The notes beneath the pieces are model-generated. The model made no database searches, had not been told where the DNA came from, and was given only the letters and a program-made list of their open reading frames with translations. Positions 48,480-60,373 of a stretch of 64,000 nucleotides of DNA are shown here, piece by piece. The position numbers were made by a program, and so were the translations under genes. How positions within the stretch are numbered: the stretch's first letter is position 1; every line of letters begins with the position of its first letter. Source of the stretch: Jacaranda mimosifolia (lineage: Eukaryota; Streptophyta; Magnoliopsida; Lamiales; Bignoniaceae); contig CM032125.1 of assembly GCA_018894105.1 (NCBI GenBank), positions 27,637,032 to 27,701,031 of the forward strand. The letters run 5' to 3'.

Positions 48480-50018
48480 GTAGATTCGTCAAATGAACCT
48501 AATTTTTGTGAAGAAATCAAGGCCCTTGATATTTGGTTCGTTAGGAGCCCGCGGATTTTTATTGTTTAAGAAACAACCAAAAAAATTTATATGTTTTGAT
48601 TATAAATTATTTTGTTATCTTTGTCATCGACACAAATTGCAGAAATGTCAAAATAAATAATAACTAAAATATTAAATAAAATATAATTTTATCATACAAA
48701 AATAAAAGTTGAGATTGAATAATCGAATTGAGCCAAAGTTTACGATTGCGCTAAACAAATAGGAGGCGCGGACCATAGATTATGCATATACTAGTATGTA
48801 CCCCATACTATACACAATTTAAATTAATACATTGTATATTGAGAACATATTTTTCTAAATATAATCTCACACCTTTACTTATTTTATACTAAAGTTCTTC
48901 TCAAGTCATAATTAATTTTTCTTTTGATATTTGAGTTCTTAATGAAAATTTCAATTTTTTTATATTTAATAAATTCAATTTTGATGTAATAAATAATATG
49001 CACTCAAAGGGATAATTAACAAAAGCTAGAAGAGGGTGCAAAAGATTATCTAATTCAAGATTGAGGATGTATTATAAAAATAATAATTTAACTATAACCA
49101 TTTAAATGATCCAATCACAATGTATTAGTATCAATAAAGAAAATAAAAATCCATACTCGTCATAACATTTATTGATGCACACATGTAAATAATTATATAA
49201 AAATATGAAAAATTGCAATATAAAACTATTATTGGTTTGTAATTTAAATGTCATTACAATTGTTTTCATACATCGAATTTTATATTATAATTATCTCGTT
49301 CAGTAAATGTTTATATTTATACTATCAATAAAGCACGTATATTTTTGTAGTGTATTTTTAAATGATGTACCTAAAATGTTCCTACTTATTTTGTTAAACT
49401 CTCATAACTACTACTTATATGATAACTACCATTTATAGCCCACCCATTTTATAACTTATAATTACTATCCTATAGTAATTTTTTGTTTTATTTATGTAAA
49501 AATTTAGAGAAATATATTAAATTATTAAAAAATTAATATTATATACAAATAAATAAATATTTTTATCTATTCTATATTATAAAAATTCTAGCACATGCAT
49601 CAAACATGCCCAAAATTAATAGTATTTAATTAATATGCAAATATCCATATTTTACCATGTATTTATTACAAATATACCATGCATTAAATTTACTTTTACA
49701 TGAATTAAAATAATATAAAATATATTTTAATTTATAATTAATTTAATCTGTGCATATAACTAATTTGATCCGTGTTTATGAAATATTTAATTGGAAGAAA
49801 ATTTTAGTACCATGTAAGTAATTTAAGAAGATAAATGACTTCATCAGGAAGAAATCGTGTAACTAATTTAATCATTCAAAATTTTTAAAGAAGTAAAATA
49901 AAAAGCCAATGTGCACAAGTATAATAGGTCTCAAACAGAATCTAAATTCTAGCTAACCATATATCAAACAAAATATTAACCCAACAGAGAGAGATATGAT
50001 GAATCCAAGCAAAAAACT
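48480..50018. other. AT-rich intergenic DNA, nothing recognised
   Basis: No ORF of note. A TCTATTCTATATTATAAAAA word near 49566 resembles a Helitron 5' end but has no partner. Confidence 0.5.
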
Positions 50019-50026
50019 TATATAAG
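50019..50026 (+). promoter_or_regulatory. TATA box of the disrupted gene fragment
   Basis: TTATATAA lies about 75 bp upstream of the ATG at 50097. A pyrimidine-rich leader with a (CT)n array (50054-50090) follows, a layout common in plant genes for plastid proteins. Confidence 0.5.
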
Positions 50027-50051
50027 CAAAAGCAACCTTAATTCTCATTCC

Positions 50052-50053
<2 letters not shown>

Positions 50054-50090
<37 letters not shown>
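50054..50090. repeat. (CT)n microsatellite in a 5' leader
   Basis: About 18 uninterrupted CT units between the TATA box and the ATG at 50097. Likely polymorphic. Confidence 0.95.
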
Positions 50091-50093
<3 letters not shown>

Positions 50094-50096
50094 GTG

Positions 50097-50137
50097 ATGG
50101 CTTCCATTGCTCTTACTGCTCACTATAGGCCCACCGT
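50097..50137 (+). pseudogene. 5' fragment of a gene with transit-peptide-like start, split by hAT
   Basis: After the TATA box and CT-rich leader, an ATG opens MASIALTAHYRPTV, which looks like the start of a plastid transit peptide (Met-Ala, Ser/Thr-rich, no acidic residues). The hAT element at 50138 interrupts it. Joining across the 8-bp duplication gives one more residue and a stop, so the frame was already short or the rest of the gene is lost. Parent gene not recognised. Confidence 0.4.
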
Positions 50138-51545
50138 TAGGGCTGTAAATGGATATTAAACGGATCGGATATGCAGTATCCGTATCCGTATCCGTTTAAC
50201 TTTTACCGTATCCGTATCTGTATCCGTATCCGACGAATATTTTTTTATAATATCCGAATTCGTATCCGCCGGATATTATCCGAAATCGGATATATCCGTA
50301 TCCGATTATAATTATTCCGAATATCCGTTTATAGATATCCAAATATCCGTTTATGAATATCCGAATATCCGTTTATGAATATCCGAATATCCGAATCCAT
50401 TAATTTATAATAAAATGCATATTTTTTTCTAATAAATTTCATTAAAAAAATAATCATATAAATAACATAATAAAATCTAAAAAAAATAACAAACAAACAA
50501 TAAAATTAGCATACTCCAAAAATTAAACAAGCATACAAATCTCCTCAAGAATCAAAAGAAATAATAATTTTCAATACATAATACAACAATCCAAAATAAA
50601 CAAAATAAAAATTAACTTCAATACAAGAAAAATATTCACATAGTCCACCAACATGAATATGCTTGAACTTCTCATCTGTTTAACACTGCAAAAACTCTTA
50701 TCTTAAGAGCTTATAAGTTATTTTTTTTAAAAAAATTATCAAATACTTTTTGATACCTTATAAACTTTTAACATCTTACCTTAAGAGCTTATAAGATGTT
50801 TTAAGAAACTTATAAGCTTACTCAAACACCCTCTTAAATCTTAATATCCCCTTAGCTAGTTAATAATTTTAGTATTTTACTAATTTTTTTTAGAATTAAA
50901 AAGTTAATTATTCTTAATTTAGTTAATTTTTTTATAATTATTGATTCACTTTATGATTAATTAATATTAATAAAATGACACCAATATAAATAAATTATAA
51001 AGTAAAGCAACAATAATTTTATATTGATCAATTTTATCACTAATATATTAACTTTTCAAATTTTTTTGATTTAATATTATTTAATTATCATCATTACCAT
51101 CTATTTTTTTTTATTAATTCTTTAATTACTAATTTATACATATAGATTATGAAATTTAATAATCTATAAATAAAAATAAATTATTATGTATAATAATATA
51201 TTATATATGGTAATTTTTTAAAATATTATATATATATTAAAATACATAAAAATAGAATATATTATATATAATATTTTTTTAAATATTATTTATCGGATAC
51301 GGATAACATATTTGATTAAGTTACGGATAATCGAATATATAAACGGATATATCCAACGGATATGTATTCGGAGCGGATATTAAACGGATCGGATAGGCAT
51401 TTACCATATTCGTATCCGTTTATAGTCGGATGTCTACTAATCTAATATGGATAATATTCGCTTTAAACGGATACGGATAATAGCCCTATAAATGGATTCG
51501 GATGCGAACGGTAAATGGATTTTCGAATATCCATTTACAGCCCTA
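50138..51545. mobile_element. hAT-type non-autonomous element, intact ends
   Basis: 1408 bp. Perfect inverted ends TAGGGCTGTAAATGGATAT on both sides, with a perfect 8-bp duplication CCCACCGT (50130-50137 and 51546-51553). The interior has many ATCCGTATCCG / GATATCCG words, densest near both ends, and no transposase. It is the intact counterpart of the split element at 31696-40754. A partial Tourist MITE lies inside it (50690-50833). Confidence 0.92.
50690..50833 (-). mobile_element. Partial Tourist-like MITE inside the hAT element
   Basis: Contains AAGAGCTTATAAG and TTAAGAAACTTATAAGC and ends ACTCAAACACCCTC, the inverted family terminus. The other end is missing. Confidence 0.5.
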
Positions 51546-51553
51546 CCCACCGT

Positions 51554-53044
51554 TGCATGAATTATAAGTGAGCAAAAGTTGTAAAAAAATATTGAATGCT
51601 TTAAATAAACTATCCAATTCACATGGAATACAATAGTGTGTGCTAATTGATTATAATTCAAGTTCAATTTAATGAAACATCAAAAGATAATATCTTTAAA
51701 TAATTACAAAGAAAAATAAATCTCATAATTTCGATGAAATCAATAACAAAAGCTCAATGTTTTTTCTTATTTTATTACTTTCTCAATATTCCCTCTATCA
51801 TATGTATGAATTACATCAATACGCCTAAAGTCAATCAATTTAACATAATAAATAGAATATAAAATTATACAGTTAAAAAATAAGAGAAGAAACTTGTCTA
51901 CTCCTATAGCCTTCAAATTTGTATAGTCAATACTTCCCGCAAAAAATACACAATAAGACTCTTTTCTTCACATTCAACTCCCTCATAATCATCTTCAAAT
52001 GATTGATGAGTCCTAAGTTTATTTTTGTATAAATATCTCAACAGATCATACTTTCACATTGTATTTAAAATAAAAAAATAGAGTCATTGCTCTATTTAGT
52101 AGATACTTACCACAATGGATAAAAGTCTTGGACCACCTATTCAGAGATCATGTCTCAGGAACAATATTCAAGTGTGGGCAAAAGAATGGTGGATGTATGT
52201 ATTAAGGAACAAAACAAAACACAAGGGTGGCAAAGACACCCAAGAAAAAAACACAACATCTATAATATCTACGACTTTGACAAGGGAGAGAAAATCATGT
52301 CTACTGTTACAACCTTCAAATTTGTATAGTAAATAACCACGGAGTGCACTAACATCAATGAATATGACGTTTAATTAATAAGAAAATTATTGTTATAATT
52401 GAATAAATTATCTATTTTAAAATGCCCATAAATGTCAAAATATTTTTAAGTAATTGAAAAAAAAAACTAATCTTGTGATTCCAATCCAATATAAATCAAT
52501 CGTAAATATTTAGTATTTTTCTTGATTCTATTCCCTTCTCAGTATTTCCTTTATCCTGCACATGAAGTACATCAATACCTAAAGTCAATTAATTTCATAT
52601 AATAAACAAAACCTCAACAACAAAATCCATGAAAAAATATAACTAAAAAGCAATAACTTTTTCTTTACTTACGTAGAAAAATTCTTATGGAGATACTTGG
52701 TAATATCTCTTCTTCAAGATGTGAAATTGGAAGATTGAATGAGAGTTATTTGAGACTTGGGATGTGTCTTCATTCTTTAAATTATATTTAGGTATATTAA
52801 GTAGAAGAGTTTTAATACATCTAAACATCTTTGAGTTTATCAAATATCAAATTCTCTACCAGATAAATTAAGATTATAAAATATCATCAAATATATCTTA
52901 AATTTTGGATGAAAGAAAATTAGAGATAAGATACAATTATATCGGTTAGATATAATAATCAACAACTAATAATTTTTTTTAATTGAATCAACCAACTCAA
53001 AATTATGAGAATTTGACATATGGACAAAATTATACAATTAGATA
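51554..53044. other. Intergenic DNA with a diverged internal duplication
   Basis: 51720-51990 and 52300-52660 share phrases in partial order: GTCTACTCCTATAGCCTTCA / GTCTACTGTTACAACCTTCA, CTTCAAATTTGTATAGT, ACATCAATAC and CTAAAGTCAAT. The ORF at 52115-52336 lies between them and is not recognised. No gene is supported. Confidence 0.45.
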
Positions 53045-53077
53045 AGTACAAAGTTGTGCTATATATAATAGTATAGA
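53045..53077 (-). mobile_element. Helitron 5' terminus (reverse), partner not found
   Basis: On the minus strand the sequence starts at 53077 with TCTATACTATTATATATAGC and continues ACAACTTTG, nearly identical to the Helitron start words at 15976 and 16189. The preceding base is A, as expected. No matching 3' CTAG end with a hairpin was found upstream, so this may be a fragment. Confidence 0.5.
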
Positions 53078-54004
53078 TTGTTGTCGGTTGGGTCATATGG
53101 TTGAAGAACACAAAACCTAAAGATGAAGGCATACTCCTTCATTTAAAATATCCATTTTGTTGGAGTTCTTTGATATAGCCATTATTTGTCAGCTCGTTGG
53201 TAAGATGAGAGTCTCAAAAAATATTTTTTTGTTAGAAATATTATATTTCTTTTTATTAAAATTCGAAATTCTAACATTTCATTAGTGTTATTAATAAGTT
53301 GAATCATAGAAGCATTAAATATATCATCAATTTTGTAATCCATAATTTAATATGATAAAGTGAATAATGATCTAGGAGTTCGACACCGCCTGGAATTTGT
53401 TGATTAGGAATTTGGGTGATAAAAATTTGACATAAATCTTAATGAATTATTGCTTATTTGAATAATTTTAAATTAATGAGGATTTCAACAATTGAACAAT
53501 CATTTTTTTTTTCAAGGACATACAATAATGAATTTATCCTTTCAATAAAATAATAGTATCCTATTATGGAAATTGAATTGAGTAATTTGAAGTACAAACT
53601 GCATATTTCTTATACAAATAAGGAGTCTGTTTGGGTTCGAATTATTGATCTCCCACATACTATGGAAAATTTATATTACTGGACCACAAGCCGCTCGGCC
53701 TTGAATAATCAATTTGAAATGCATATTTTTCTCTTTTTTTAACATGAAGTTAGTTGCAATTGTATTGGTATTTGTAATAACCAATTTTGACCTAATTACT
53801 AATCATAGATCATACTTATTTTTAACAAATTAATTTTTTCAAATAACCCTATGGCTGCAATGATAATGAGAAAGATTAGATGTCGCCTCATAAATTGCAT
53901 GAATAAGATGATGTCTCATAAATTGCATTAAGATATAAGCCTATTCAAATAGAGCATGTAGCCATCAACAACGACTTTGGTTACACTTGGCCTTCGGAGC
54001 GCTG
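53078..54004. other. Intergenic DNA left of the retrotransposon
   Basis: No gene was seen. The last ~40 bases before the retrotransposon are less AT-rich (TTACACTTGGCCTTCGGAG) and are the displaced upstream flank of the PPR gene, so the original PPR promoter probably lay here. Confidence 0.5.
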
Positions 54005-54479
54005 TGTCGTGAACTTGACAAAGGGCTCTAATTTTCGACTCAGTTGCCAGATGAAGAAGAAGGGATAGAAGATAGACCGCACGATCTATGAGATGAAGTG
54101 ACAAGATTTGGTCAAAGTGGGGAGTTAAGCAAAACGGCACCGTGTTGATAAGTGATGAAGAAATCCCCACCGCACACTTGGAAGGCAATCTAACGGCTGG
54201 AAATCGCCAAATTCCAATTGAAGCATCTCCCATAGACTGGCACTATTGTGCTCCTGCCAAAATTGTTGCATTTGCTAGAATCATGCTAATTTCAGTTTTG
54301 CTTGTTTTATTTGATTTCTAGTTATTTTCCATTTGCATCTATAAAAAGCAAAACTCTTTTAAAAGAGCAGTAGGAATGAGGTTTATATTTTCTGGGTTCT
54401 CATCTTCTTCTTGCTATTCTTGTATCTTTTCTCCCTGATTTCCCATCCCCAACCTATCTTAGTTTTTTTAAGCATTACA
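54005..54479 (+). repeat. 5' LTR of the Ty3/gypsy element
   Basis: 475 bp. A TATA-like CTATAAAA lies at 54339-54346. It lacks the 25-bp segment (TTGTCAAATTGATC and following) that the 3' LTR has at 59953-59977, and has a short extra CTCTTTTAAAAG near 54354. Confidence 0.93.
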
Positions 54480-54525
54480 TTTGGTATCGAAGTGGTTTGA
54501 TCCTCAGACGACTCTAGCTACAAAC

Positions 54526-55640
54526 ATGGCAGAAAATACACAATACAAAGAGGTGCAAGAAAATTTGAAAAAGCAAGAGATTTTGTTGATAGAAGAGATG
54601 GCATTAAGAGCTGCTGGAGAACAACATTTACAAGAACAACTTGAACAAACACAAGCTAGGCTTCAAAATTCACTGTTTTCATCTAAAAATACACAAAAGC
54701 TCATACAGTAGTAACTTCAGAACATAGCTAAACAGATGCAACAGTACAACAAGAAGAAGTCTATCTTGGGGGAGATATTATACACTCTAGCAGATAAAGC
54801 TTCTCTTTCTCAATTGCATCCTAAAAGCATAGATCAATCTGACCAAGGAAGCAGTGGCAGCTCTGGAGGATACTCTTCTCAGCCAAGAGTTGAATTTCCT
54901 TATTCTGATGGAGAAGCTCCAAGGTTGTGGATCAGGAGATGTCAGCGATATTTCCAAGTAGTGACTACTATCACCGAGGAACAAAAGGTATTACTAGCAT
55001 CGGTGCATTTAGAAGGAAAAGTAGAACTCTAGTATCAAAGTGACATAGAAGGGAAAGGAATACCCACCTGGTCACAATTCCCGGAAGCTATTTTGGCCAG
55101 ATTTGATGAGATAACTCCAAAGTTGATGGTGGGAGAGTTCCATAAGCTACAACAAACAAGAACAATGTCAGAATACTTGGAAAGGTTTCAAGAGTTGAAA
55201 TCTTGCATGCTTATATTTCATAAAAATTTCCAGAAGAGTATTTCACTGCTAACTTCATCAATGGACTTAGAGAAGACATAAAAGGAGTTGTGCTTGCCTT
55301 AAAACCTGATACTTTCTATCATGCAGTTTCCTTAGCCAAGACACAAGAAACCATCATGGAAGCCACACTTAAAAGAGCCAGCACTTTAAACAAAACATAC
55401 ATAGCTAGCAAAACAGTTTATGAGTCCAACCCACCTCCCAGAAACATGTCCATACCTCCCAAACCACCCTTTAAACCACCTGAACATGCCCCACCTCCAA
55501 GGAGATTGCTAGCTGCAAAAATGAGTCATAAGACAGAAGAACTTATGTTATAATTGCGATGAGATCTTTACATTTGGGCATATAAGTGTAAAAATAGGCA
55601 AACATATCTTATGATATCTGAAGAGGAAGAACACGTCTAC
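54526..55640 (+). pseudogene. Gag of the Ty3/gypsy element, broken
   Basis: Starts MAENTQYKEVQENLKKQE (coiled-coil-like), then a stop near 54710, then the core Gag domain in pieces: PRLWIRRCQRYFQVV, SQFPEAILARFDE, FHKLQQTRTMSEYLERFQEL. A short Pro-rich segment (PPKPPFKPPEHAPPPRR) and a decayed knuckle-like region follow. Stops and shifts are at about 54710, 55032 and 55235-55285. Confidence 0.75.
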
Positions 55641-55679
55641 AATGCAGAGGTGGGAAAAAGGGATGAATATGGAGAGTGA

Positions 55680-58600
55680 GTGTTGATGGATGATGTGACT
55701 ATATCATTTAATGCTATAACTAGGAGCACTGATATGAATACCATTAGACTAAGGGGGAGCGTGGAAGATAAGGAAATACAAATCCTTATAGACTATGGAA
55801 GTACACATTGCTTCCTAAGTGAAGGGACTGCTCAACAACAGCTAGGGTGTGAGATGGAGTACACTACGACAATGATGGTTAGTGTAACCAATGGGAATAA
55901 GATGGTGAGCAGGCTTATTTGTCCAAAATTTTCATGGAATATTTAAGGACACAAGTTCACATACCCCATTAGGATTTTGAGGTTGCCTGTATCTGATTTG
56001 ATCCTTGGAGGTGACTGGTTGAGAGCTAATAGCCCAATAGAAATAGACTACTAGAAGATGAAGCTCACAGTTTCTAGAAATGGCAAGAAGATCTCTATGA
56101 AGGCTATTACAGATAAGGCTGAGCTAAAAATGATATCTGCTAAACCTATGATCAAGTTTTTTAAGAAAGGGGCACAGGGAATTTTTGGGTAACTCCTTTC
56201 CATATCCATGGAACTAACACCTAACCAGAACTCAAATAATAAACTATCTAGTCTACTCCATTCATATGAAGATGTATTTACAGAACCCACTTCCTTACCA
56301 CCTAAAATAGCCATAGAACACCAAATCACTTTGCTACCCCATTCAATCTCAAATAAACAAGTACGATACATATATCCTTATGCTCAAAAAGTTGTAATAG
56401 AAGAATTGGTTAAGGGGATGTTGGATGCAAGGATTATAAGGCCCAGCCAAAGTCCCTTTGCCTCGCCAGTTTTACTAGTCAAGAAGAAGGATGGATCTTG
56501 GAGGTTTTGCATTGACTACAGGTACCCCCAATAGCTTGAATGTAAAGTATAATTTTCCTATGCTTGTGGTTGATGAGCTCTTAGATGAATTGCATAGGGC
56601 TCGGTATTTTTCAAAGATTGATCTTAGATCAGGGTACTTCCAAATAAGGTTGAAGAAAGAAGATATTTACAAAACTAGCTTCTTCACACATAATGGCCAA
56701 TATGAATTTCTAGTCTTGCCTTTTGGATTGTGCAATGCTCTCTCAACCTTCTAGTCCCTCATGAACCAATTTTTTGTTGAACAATTAAGAAAGACTATTT
56801 TGGTTTCTTTGATGACATTCTAGTATATAGCTAGAGTCAAGAGAATCACTACCCATCACATAGAAACAATTTTGCAAATACTCAAGCAACAATAGCTTTC
56901 TGCCAAAAGAAGCAAATGCAGCTTTATGCAGACCCAAATTGAGTATTTAGGTGACATTATATCTGAGAGCGGGGTGGCAACTGACCCAAAAAAGATTGAA
57001 TGCATGTTGTCTTGGCCAATTCCTAAGAATGTGAAAGCTTTGAGGGGTTTTTTAGGACTCACTGGATATTACAGAAAGTTCATCAAAAATTATAAGCTAA
57101 TAAGTAAACCATTGACCAATCTACTGAAAAATGAGGGGTTTAAATGGGGACCAAAAGTAGCTACAACCTTTGAGAACCTCAAAAGAGCTATGACCACTAC
57201 ACATGTCTTGGCTCTTCCAGACTTTACATAGTCCTTTGTCATTGAAACTGATGCCTGTGATGAAGGAATTGGGGTTGTCTTTATGCAATCACAGAGACCT
57301 ATAACCTATCTTAGCAAGGCTCTAGGGATAAAAAACCAAACTCTGTCAATATATGAGAAGAAGTTTGTAGTTGTATTGATGGCAGTAACCAAGTGGAGAC
57401 ATTATTTTCAAGGCCACTACTTTGTTATTAGAACAGATCAAAAGAGCCTCAAACATATTCTTGAGCAAAGGATTAACTCAATTCTACAGCAGAAATAGGT
57501 ATCCAAGTTGCTTGGCTTGGATAATGAAGTGCAATACAAAAGGGGGCAGAGAATAGAGTGGCTGATGCTTTATCTATGAGGGAACAAAGTGACAGTCTGT
57601 GTTGTGGAATTTCAGGAGCTATACCTAAATGGGTCTTAGAAGTGCAAGGAATTTATCCCTTGGAGTCACATTACAGAGAGATTATTCAAGCCAAAACTTT
57701 AGATCCTCAAGCTTATCTAGAGTACAGCCTACATTCTGGAGTGCTTAGACGCCAAAACATGATTTGCATTGGGGATACAGGAGATCTGAGGAAGAGAGTG
57801 ATACAGTTTATGCAAGATTCATCTGTAGGGGGGTCATTCAGGGATTAATGGGACTTATCAGAGGGTTACAACCCTATTCTTATGGCCTGGACTAAAAATT
57901 GATGGTAAGGGAGTGCGATACTGTCAGAGAAATAAACATGAGCATGTACCTTACTCGGGGTTGCTAGAACCATTGATTGTGCCAGCTCAAGCATGGTCAC
58001 ACCATGAATTTTATAGAAGGGTTGCCCCTCTCTAAAGGGAAAAGTGTCATACTAGTAGTATGGACAGATTGACTAAATATGCCCATTTTTTATCTCTTAC
58101 ATACCCACACACGACTGCAACAGTAGCACAGTTGTTCTTAGATCAAATCTATAGGTTGCATGGGCTTTTAATCAGCATTATCTCAAATAGGGATAAGGTT
58201 TTCTCTAGCCACTTTTGGACAACATTTTTTAGGTTGCTAGGCGCTTCATTGGACATGTCCTCTGCATATCATCCTCAATCTGATGGTCAGTCAGAAAGAG
58301 TCAACCAGTATCTAGAATCCTACCTTAAGTGCATGTGCCATCAAAAGCCTAAACATTAGAACAAGTGGATACCCCTTGTAGAGTTGTGGTACAACACCAA
58401 TTTCGACACCAGTTTAAAAGTTACACCTTTCCAAGCCCTCAATGGCTAACCCCTCCCTACACACACCCACCCCCTACTGGGTCTATTTGCACATACATCG
58501 CATACAGAAGTTACAGAACTCACAGAGGAAATAGTCAAAATGCTAGAGTTGCTAAAGGAAAACCTTGTTTTTGCTCAAAATCGCATGAAGACATATGCTG

Positions 58601-59060
58601 ACAAAAACAGAAAAGAGAGGGTCTTCAAGGAAGAAGATCTGGTCTACCTAAAGGTGCATCCATACAGACAGAACTCTCTATCCTTACGCAAAAATCTCAC
58701 GTTGGCCCCTAAATACCATGGTCCGTACAACATCATACAGAAAATAGGAATAGTTGCTTACAAATTTGTGTTACCTCGAGGTTGCCAGATTCATCCTATC
58801 TTCCGCATTTCTTTGCTGAAAAAGCAAATTAGCTCCAAGCACACTCCAGCAATGGAGCTCCTTAACATAGACCAAGAAGGGAATTTCAGGATTTATTCGG
58901 TGGCTGTCTTAGGAAAAAGGCTCATACCTCGAAAATATGTTGCGGTGGCCTAGGTACTTGTCCAGTGGGTGTATTCAACTCCGTACCGGACCACTTGGGA
59001 AGATGTTGCCAGTATTCAAGCAAGGTTCCCAAGCTTCGATCCTTGGGGACAAGGATCCTT
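55680..59060 (+). pseudogene. Pol of the Ty3/gypsy element, broken
   Basis: In order: aspartic protease (ILIDYGSTHCFLSE, 55776-55820, with DYG for the usual D-S/T-G), reverse transcriptase ([45 protein letters not shown]; the FDDILVYS active-site box near 56808 is out of frame with the preceding part), RNase H (IETDACDEGIGVVFMQ; IRTDQKSLKHILEQ), integrase (MDRLTKYAHFLSL; AYHPQSDGQSERVNQY) and a chromodomain-like end (TTWEDVASIQARFPSFDPW) after a stop near 58952. At least eight stops or shifts exist, so it is non-functional. Confidence 0.85.
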
Positions 59061-59070
59061 TGAACCTAGG

Positions 59071-59571
59071 AGCAATGTTTCAGAAATCGGACCGATCATT
59101 GAATTGGTGGCCTTATTGATTATTAGTTCAATTGATTTAACCACTGGTTCAATCTATATAACGCCATAATTATATTTAATATTATATAAATATATAAAAA
59201 TATCAAAAAATACAAATATATATAAAGGGAAAAAAATAAAAATTACCTAGTATTTATCAAATTTTCTACAAACTCAATTCCATAATAATATACATACATC
59301 AATTTAAAATATCAAATTATGACTCAAGTCTTTCAAAAAAATATCCTTATAGAATCTATTACAACTTACAAAAACAACAAATACCAACTTAAATAGCATA
59401 AAAGTTTCAAAACATAAATTAAGACCAATATTATAATAGGAACAAAGTCACGAATACACAAATTTTCAATTATCTTGAACTTTAGTTTGAAATTTGATGT
59501 TTGGGGAGAATTTGAATGAGAAAATAAAAGAAGAAAAAAATTTAAAAAATTTGAACTCAAACAAGCGAGCG

Positions 59572-59621
<50 letters not shown>

Positions 59622-59820
59622 TTTGGCCTCTTTAATTTTTATTTAAAAAAATTATTAACCAGTTTAAAATAAAAATTAATTCACTGGTTCAACTGATTTT
59701 TACCAATTTATACCGATTTGATTTGATCAATTGATTTTTATTATCAAATCAAATCGAACCTTTGCTGGTTTCAGTTGAATTGGTCGAACCGGCTGATCCA
59801 AATTGGTTTTTTAATCACTA
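59071..59820. mobile_element. Small DNA element inserted between pol and the 3' LTR (candidate)
   Basis: This 750-bp AT-rich block lies where a Ty3 element should have only a short tail. Its ends, AGCAATGTTTCAGAAATCGG and (inverted) TAGTGATTAAAAAACC, are loosely similar. Both ends are followed inwards by CCGGTT/GGTTCAA words (TTAACCACTGGTTCAA; TTCACTGGTTCAACTG). No clear target duplication was found. It contains a GA array. Confidence 0.4.
59574..59618. repeat. (GA)n microsatellite
   Basis: Three GCGA units run into about 20 GA units. Confidence 0.95.
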
Positions 59821-59831
59821 CCCAGGGGTAA

Positions 59832-60322
59832 TGTCATGAACTTGACAAAGGGCCCTAATTTTCAGCTCTCAACCGTCAGATGAAGAAGGGTCAGAAGACA
59901 GACCGCACGATCTGTGAGATGAAGGGACAAGATTTGGTCAAAATGGGGAGTTGTCAAATTGATCTAATGCTGGGAGTTAAGCAAAACGGCACCGTGTTGA
60001 TAAGTGATGAAGAAATCCCCACCATACACTTGGAAGGAAATCTAACGGATGGAAATCGCCAAATTCCAACCGAAGCATGTCCCGTAGACTGACGCCATTG
60101 TGCTCCTGCCAAAATTGTTGCCTTTGCTAGAATCATGCATATTTCAGTTTTGCTTGTTCTATTTCATTTCTGGTTATTTTCCATTTGCAGCTATAAAATG
60201 TAAAACTGAGCAGTAGGAATGAGGTTTATATTTTTTGGGTTCTCATCTTCTCCTAGCTATTTCTGTATCTTTTCTCCCTGATTTCTCATCCCATACCTAT
60301 CTTAGTTTTTTTAAGCGTTACA
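59832..60322 (+). repeat. 3' LTR of the Ty3/gypsy element, next to the PPR gene
   Basis: 491 bp; ends TTAAGCGTTACA. It has its own TATA-like element at 60191-60198 and lies 51 bp from the PPR start codon, in the same orientation. Confidence 0.93.
60191..60198 (+). promoter_or_regulatory. LTR TATA box, candidate promoter of the PPR gene
   Basis: CTATAAAA in the 3' LTR matches the TATA position of the 5' LTR (54339-54346) and lies 176 bp before the PPR ATG. Because the retrotransposon separates the PPR gene from its original upstream DNA by 6.3 kb, transcription probably starts in this LTR. This is inference. Confidence 0.45.
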
Positions 60323-60373
60323 CGCTGCCGTTCGGCGGACTTTGGTTGGCAGAAATGCACACAGTCCAATCCC

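Larger units (their letters stand above)
54005..60322 (+). mobile_element. Ty3/gypsy LTR retrotransposon, full length but decayed
   Basis: LTRs at 54005-54479 and 59832-60322, both TGTC...TTACA, are flanked by the 5-bp duplication CGCTG (54000-54004 and 60323-60327). A tRNA-Met-like primer-binding site (TGGTATC from 54482) follows the left LTR, and a purine-rich CCAGGGGTAA precedes the right one. Gag, protease, reverse transcriptase, RNase H, integrase and a chromodomain-like tail follow in Ty3/gypsy order. All reading frames carry stops or shifts. The LTRs differ by a 25-bp gap and many substitutions, so the insertion is not recent. It lies between the old PPR promoter and the PPR gene. Confidence 0.95.

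Noticed and set aside
49566..49600. Helitron-like TCTATTCTATATTATAAAAA and CTAGCACATGC words as partner of the end at 53077
   Set aside because: Orientation and hairpin do not fit convincingly, and the interval would have to contain the hAT and other unrelated DNA.
52115..52336. 73-codon ORF as a gene
   Set aside because: No domain, lies between diverged repeat arms, and no splice or promoter support.
53180..53410. tRNA-like A-box and B-box words (GTTGGTAAGATGAGAG; GGAGTTCGACACC)
   Set aside because: They lie about 190 bp apart, too far for a tRNA. A SINE split by another insertion is possible, but no duplication supports it.
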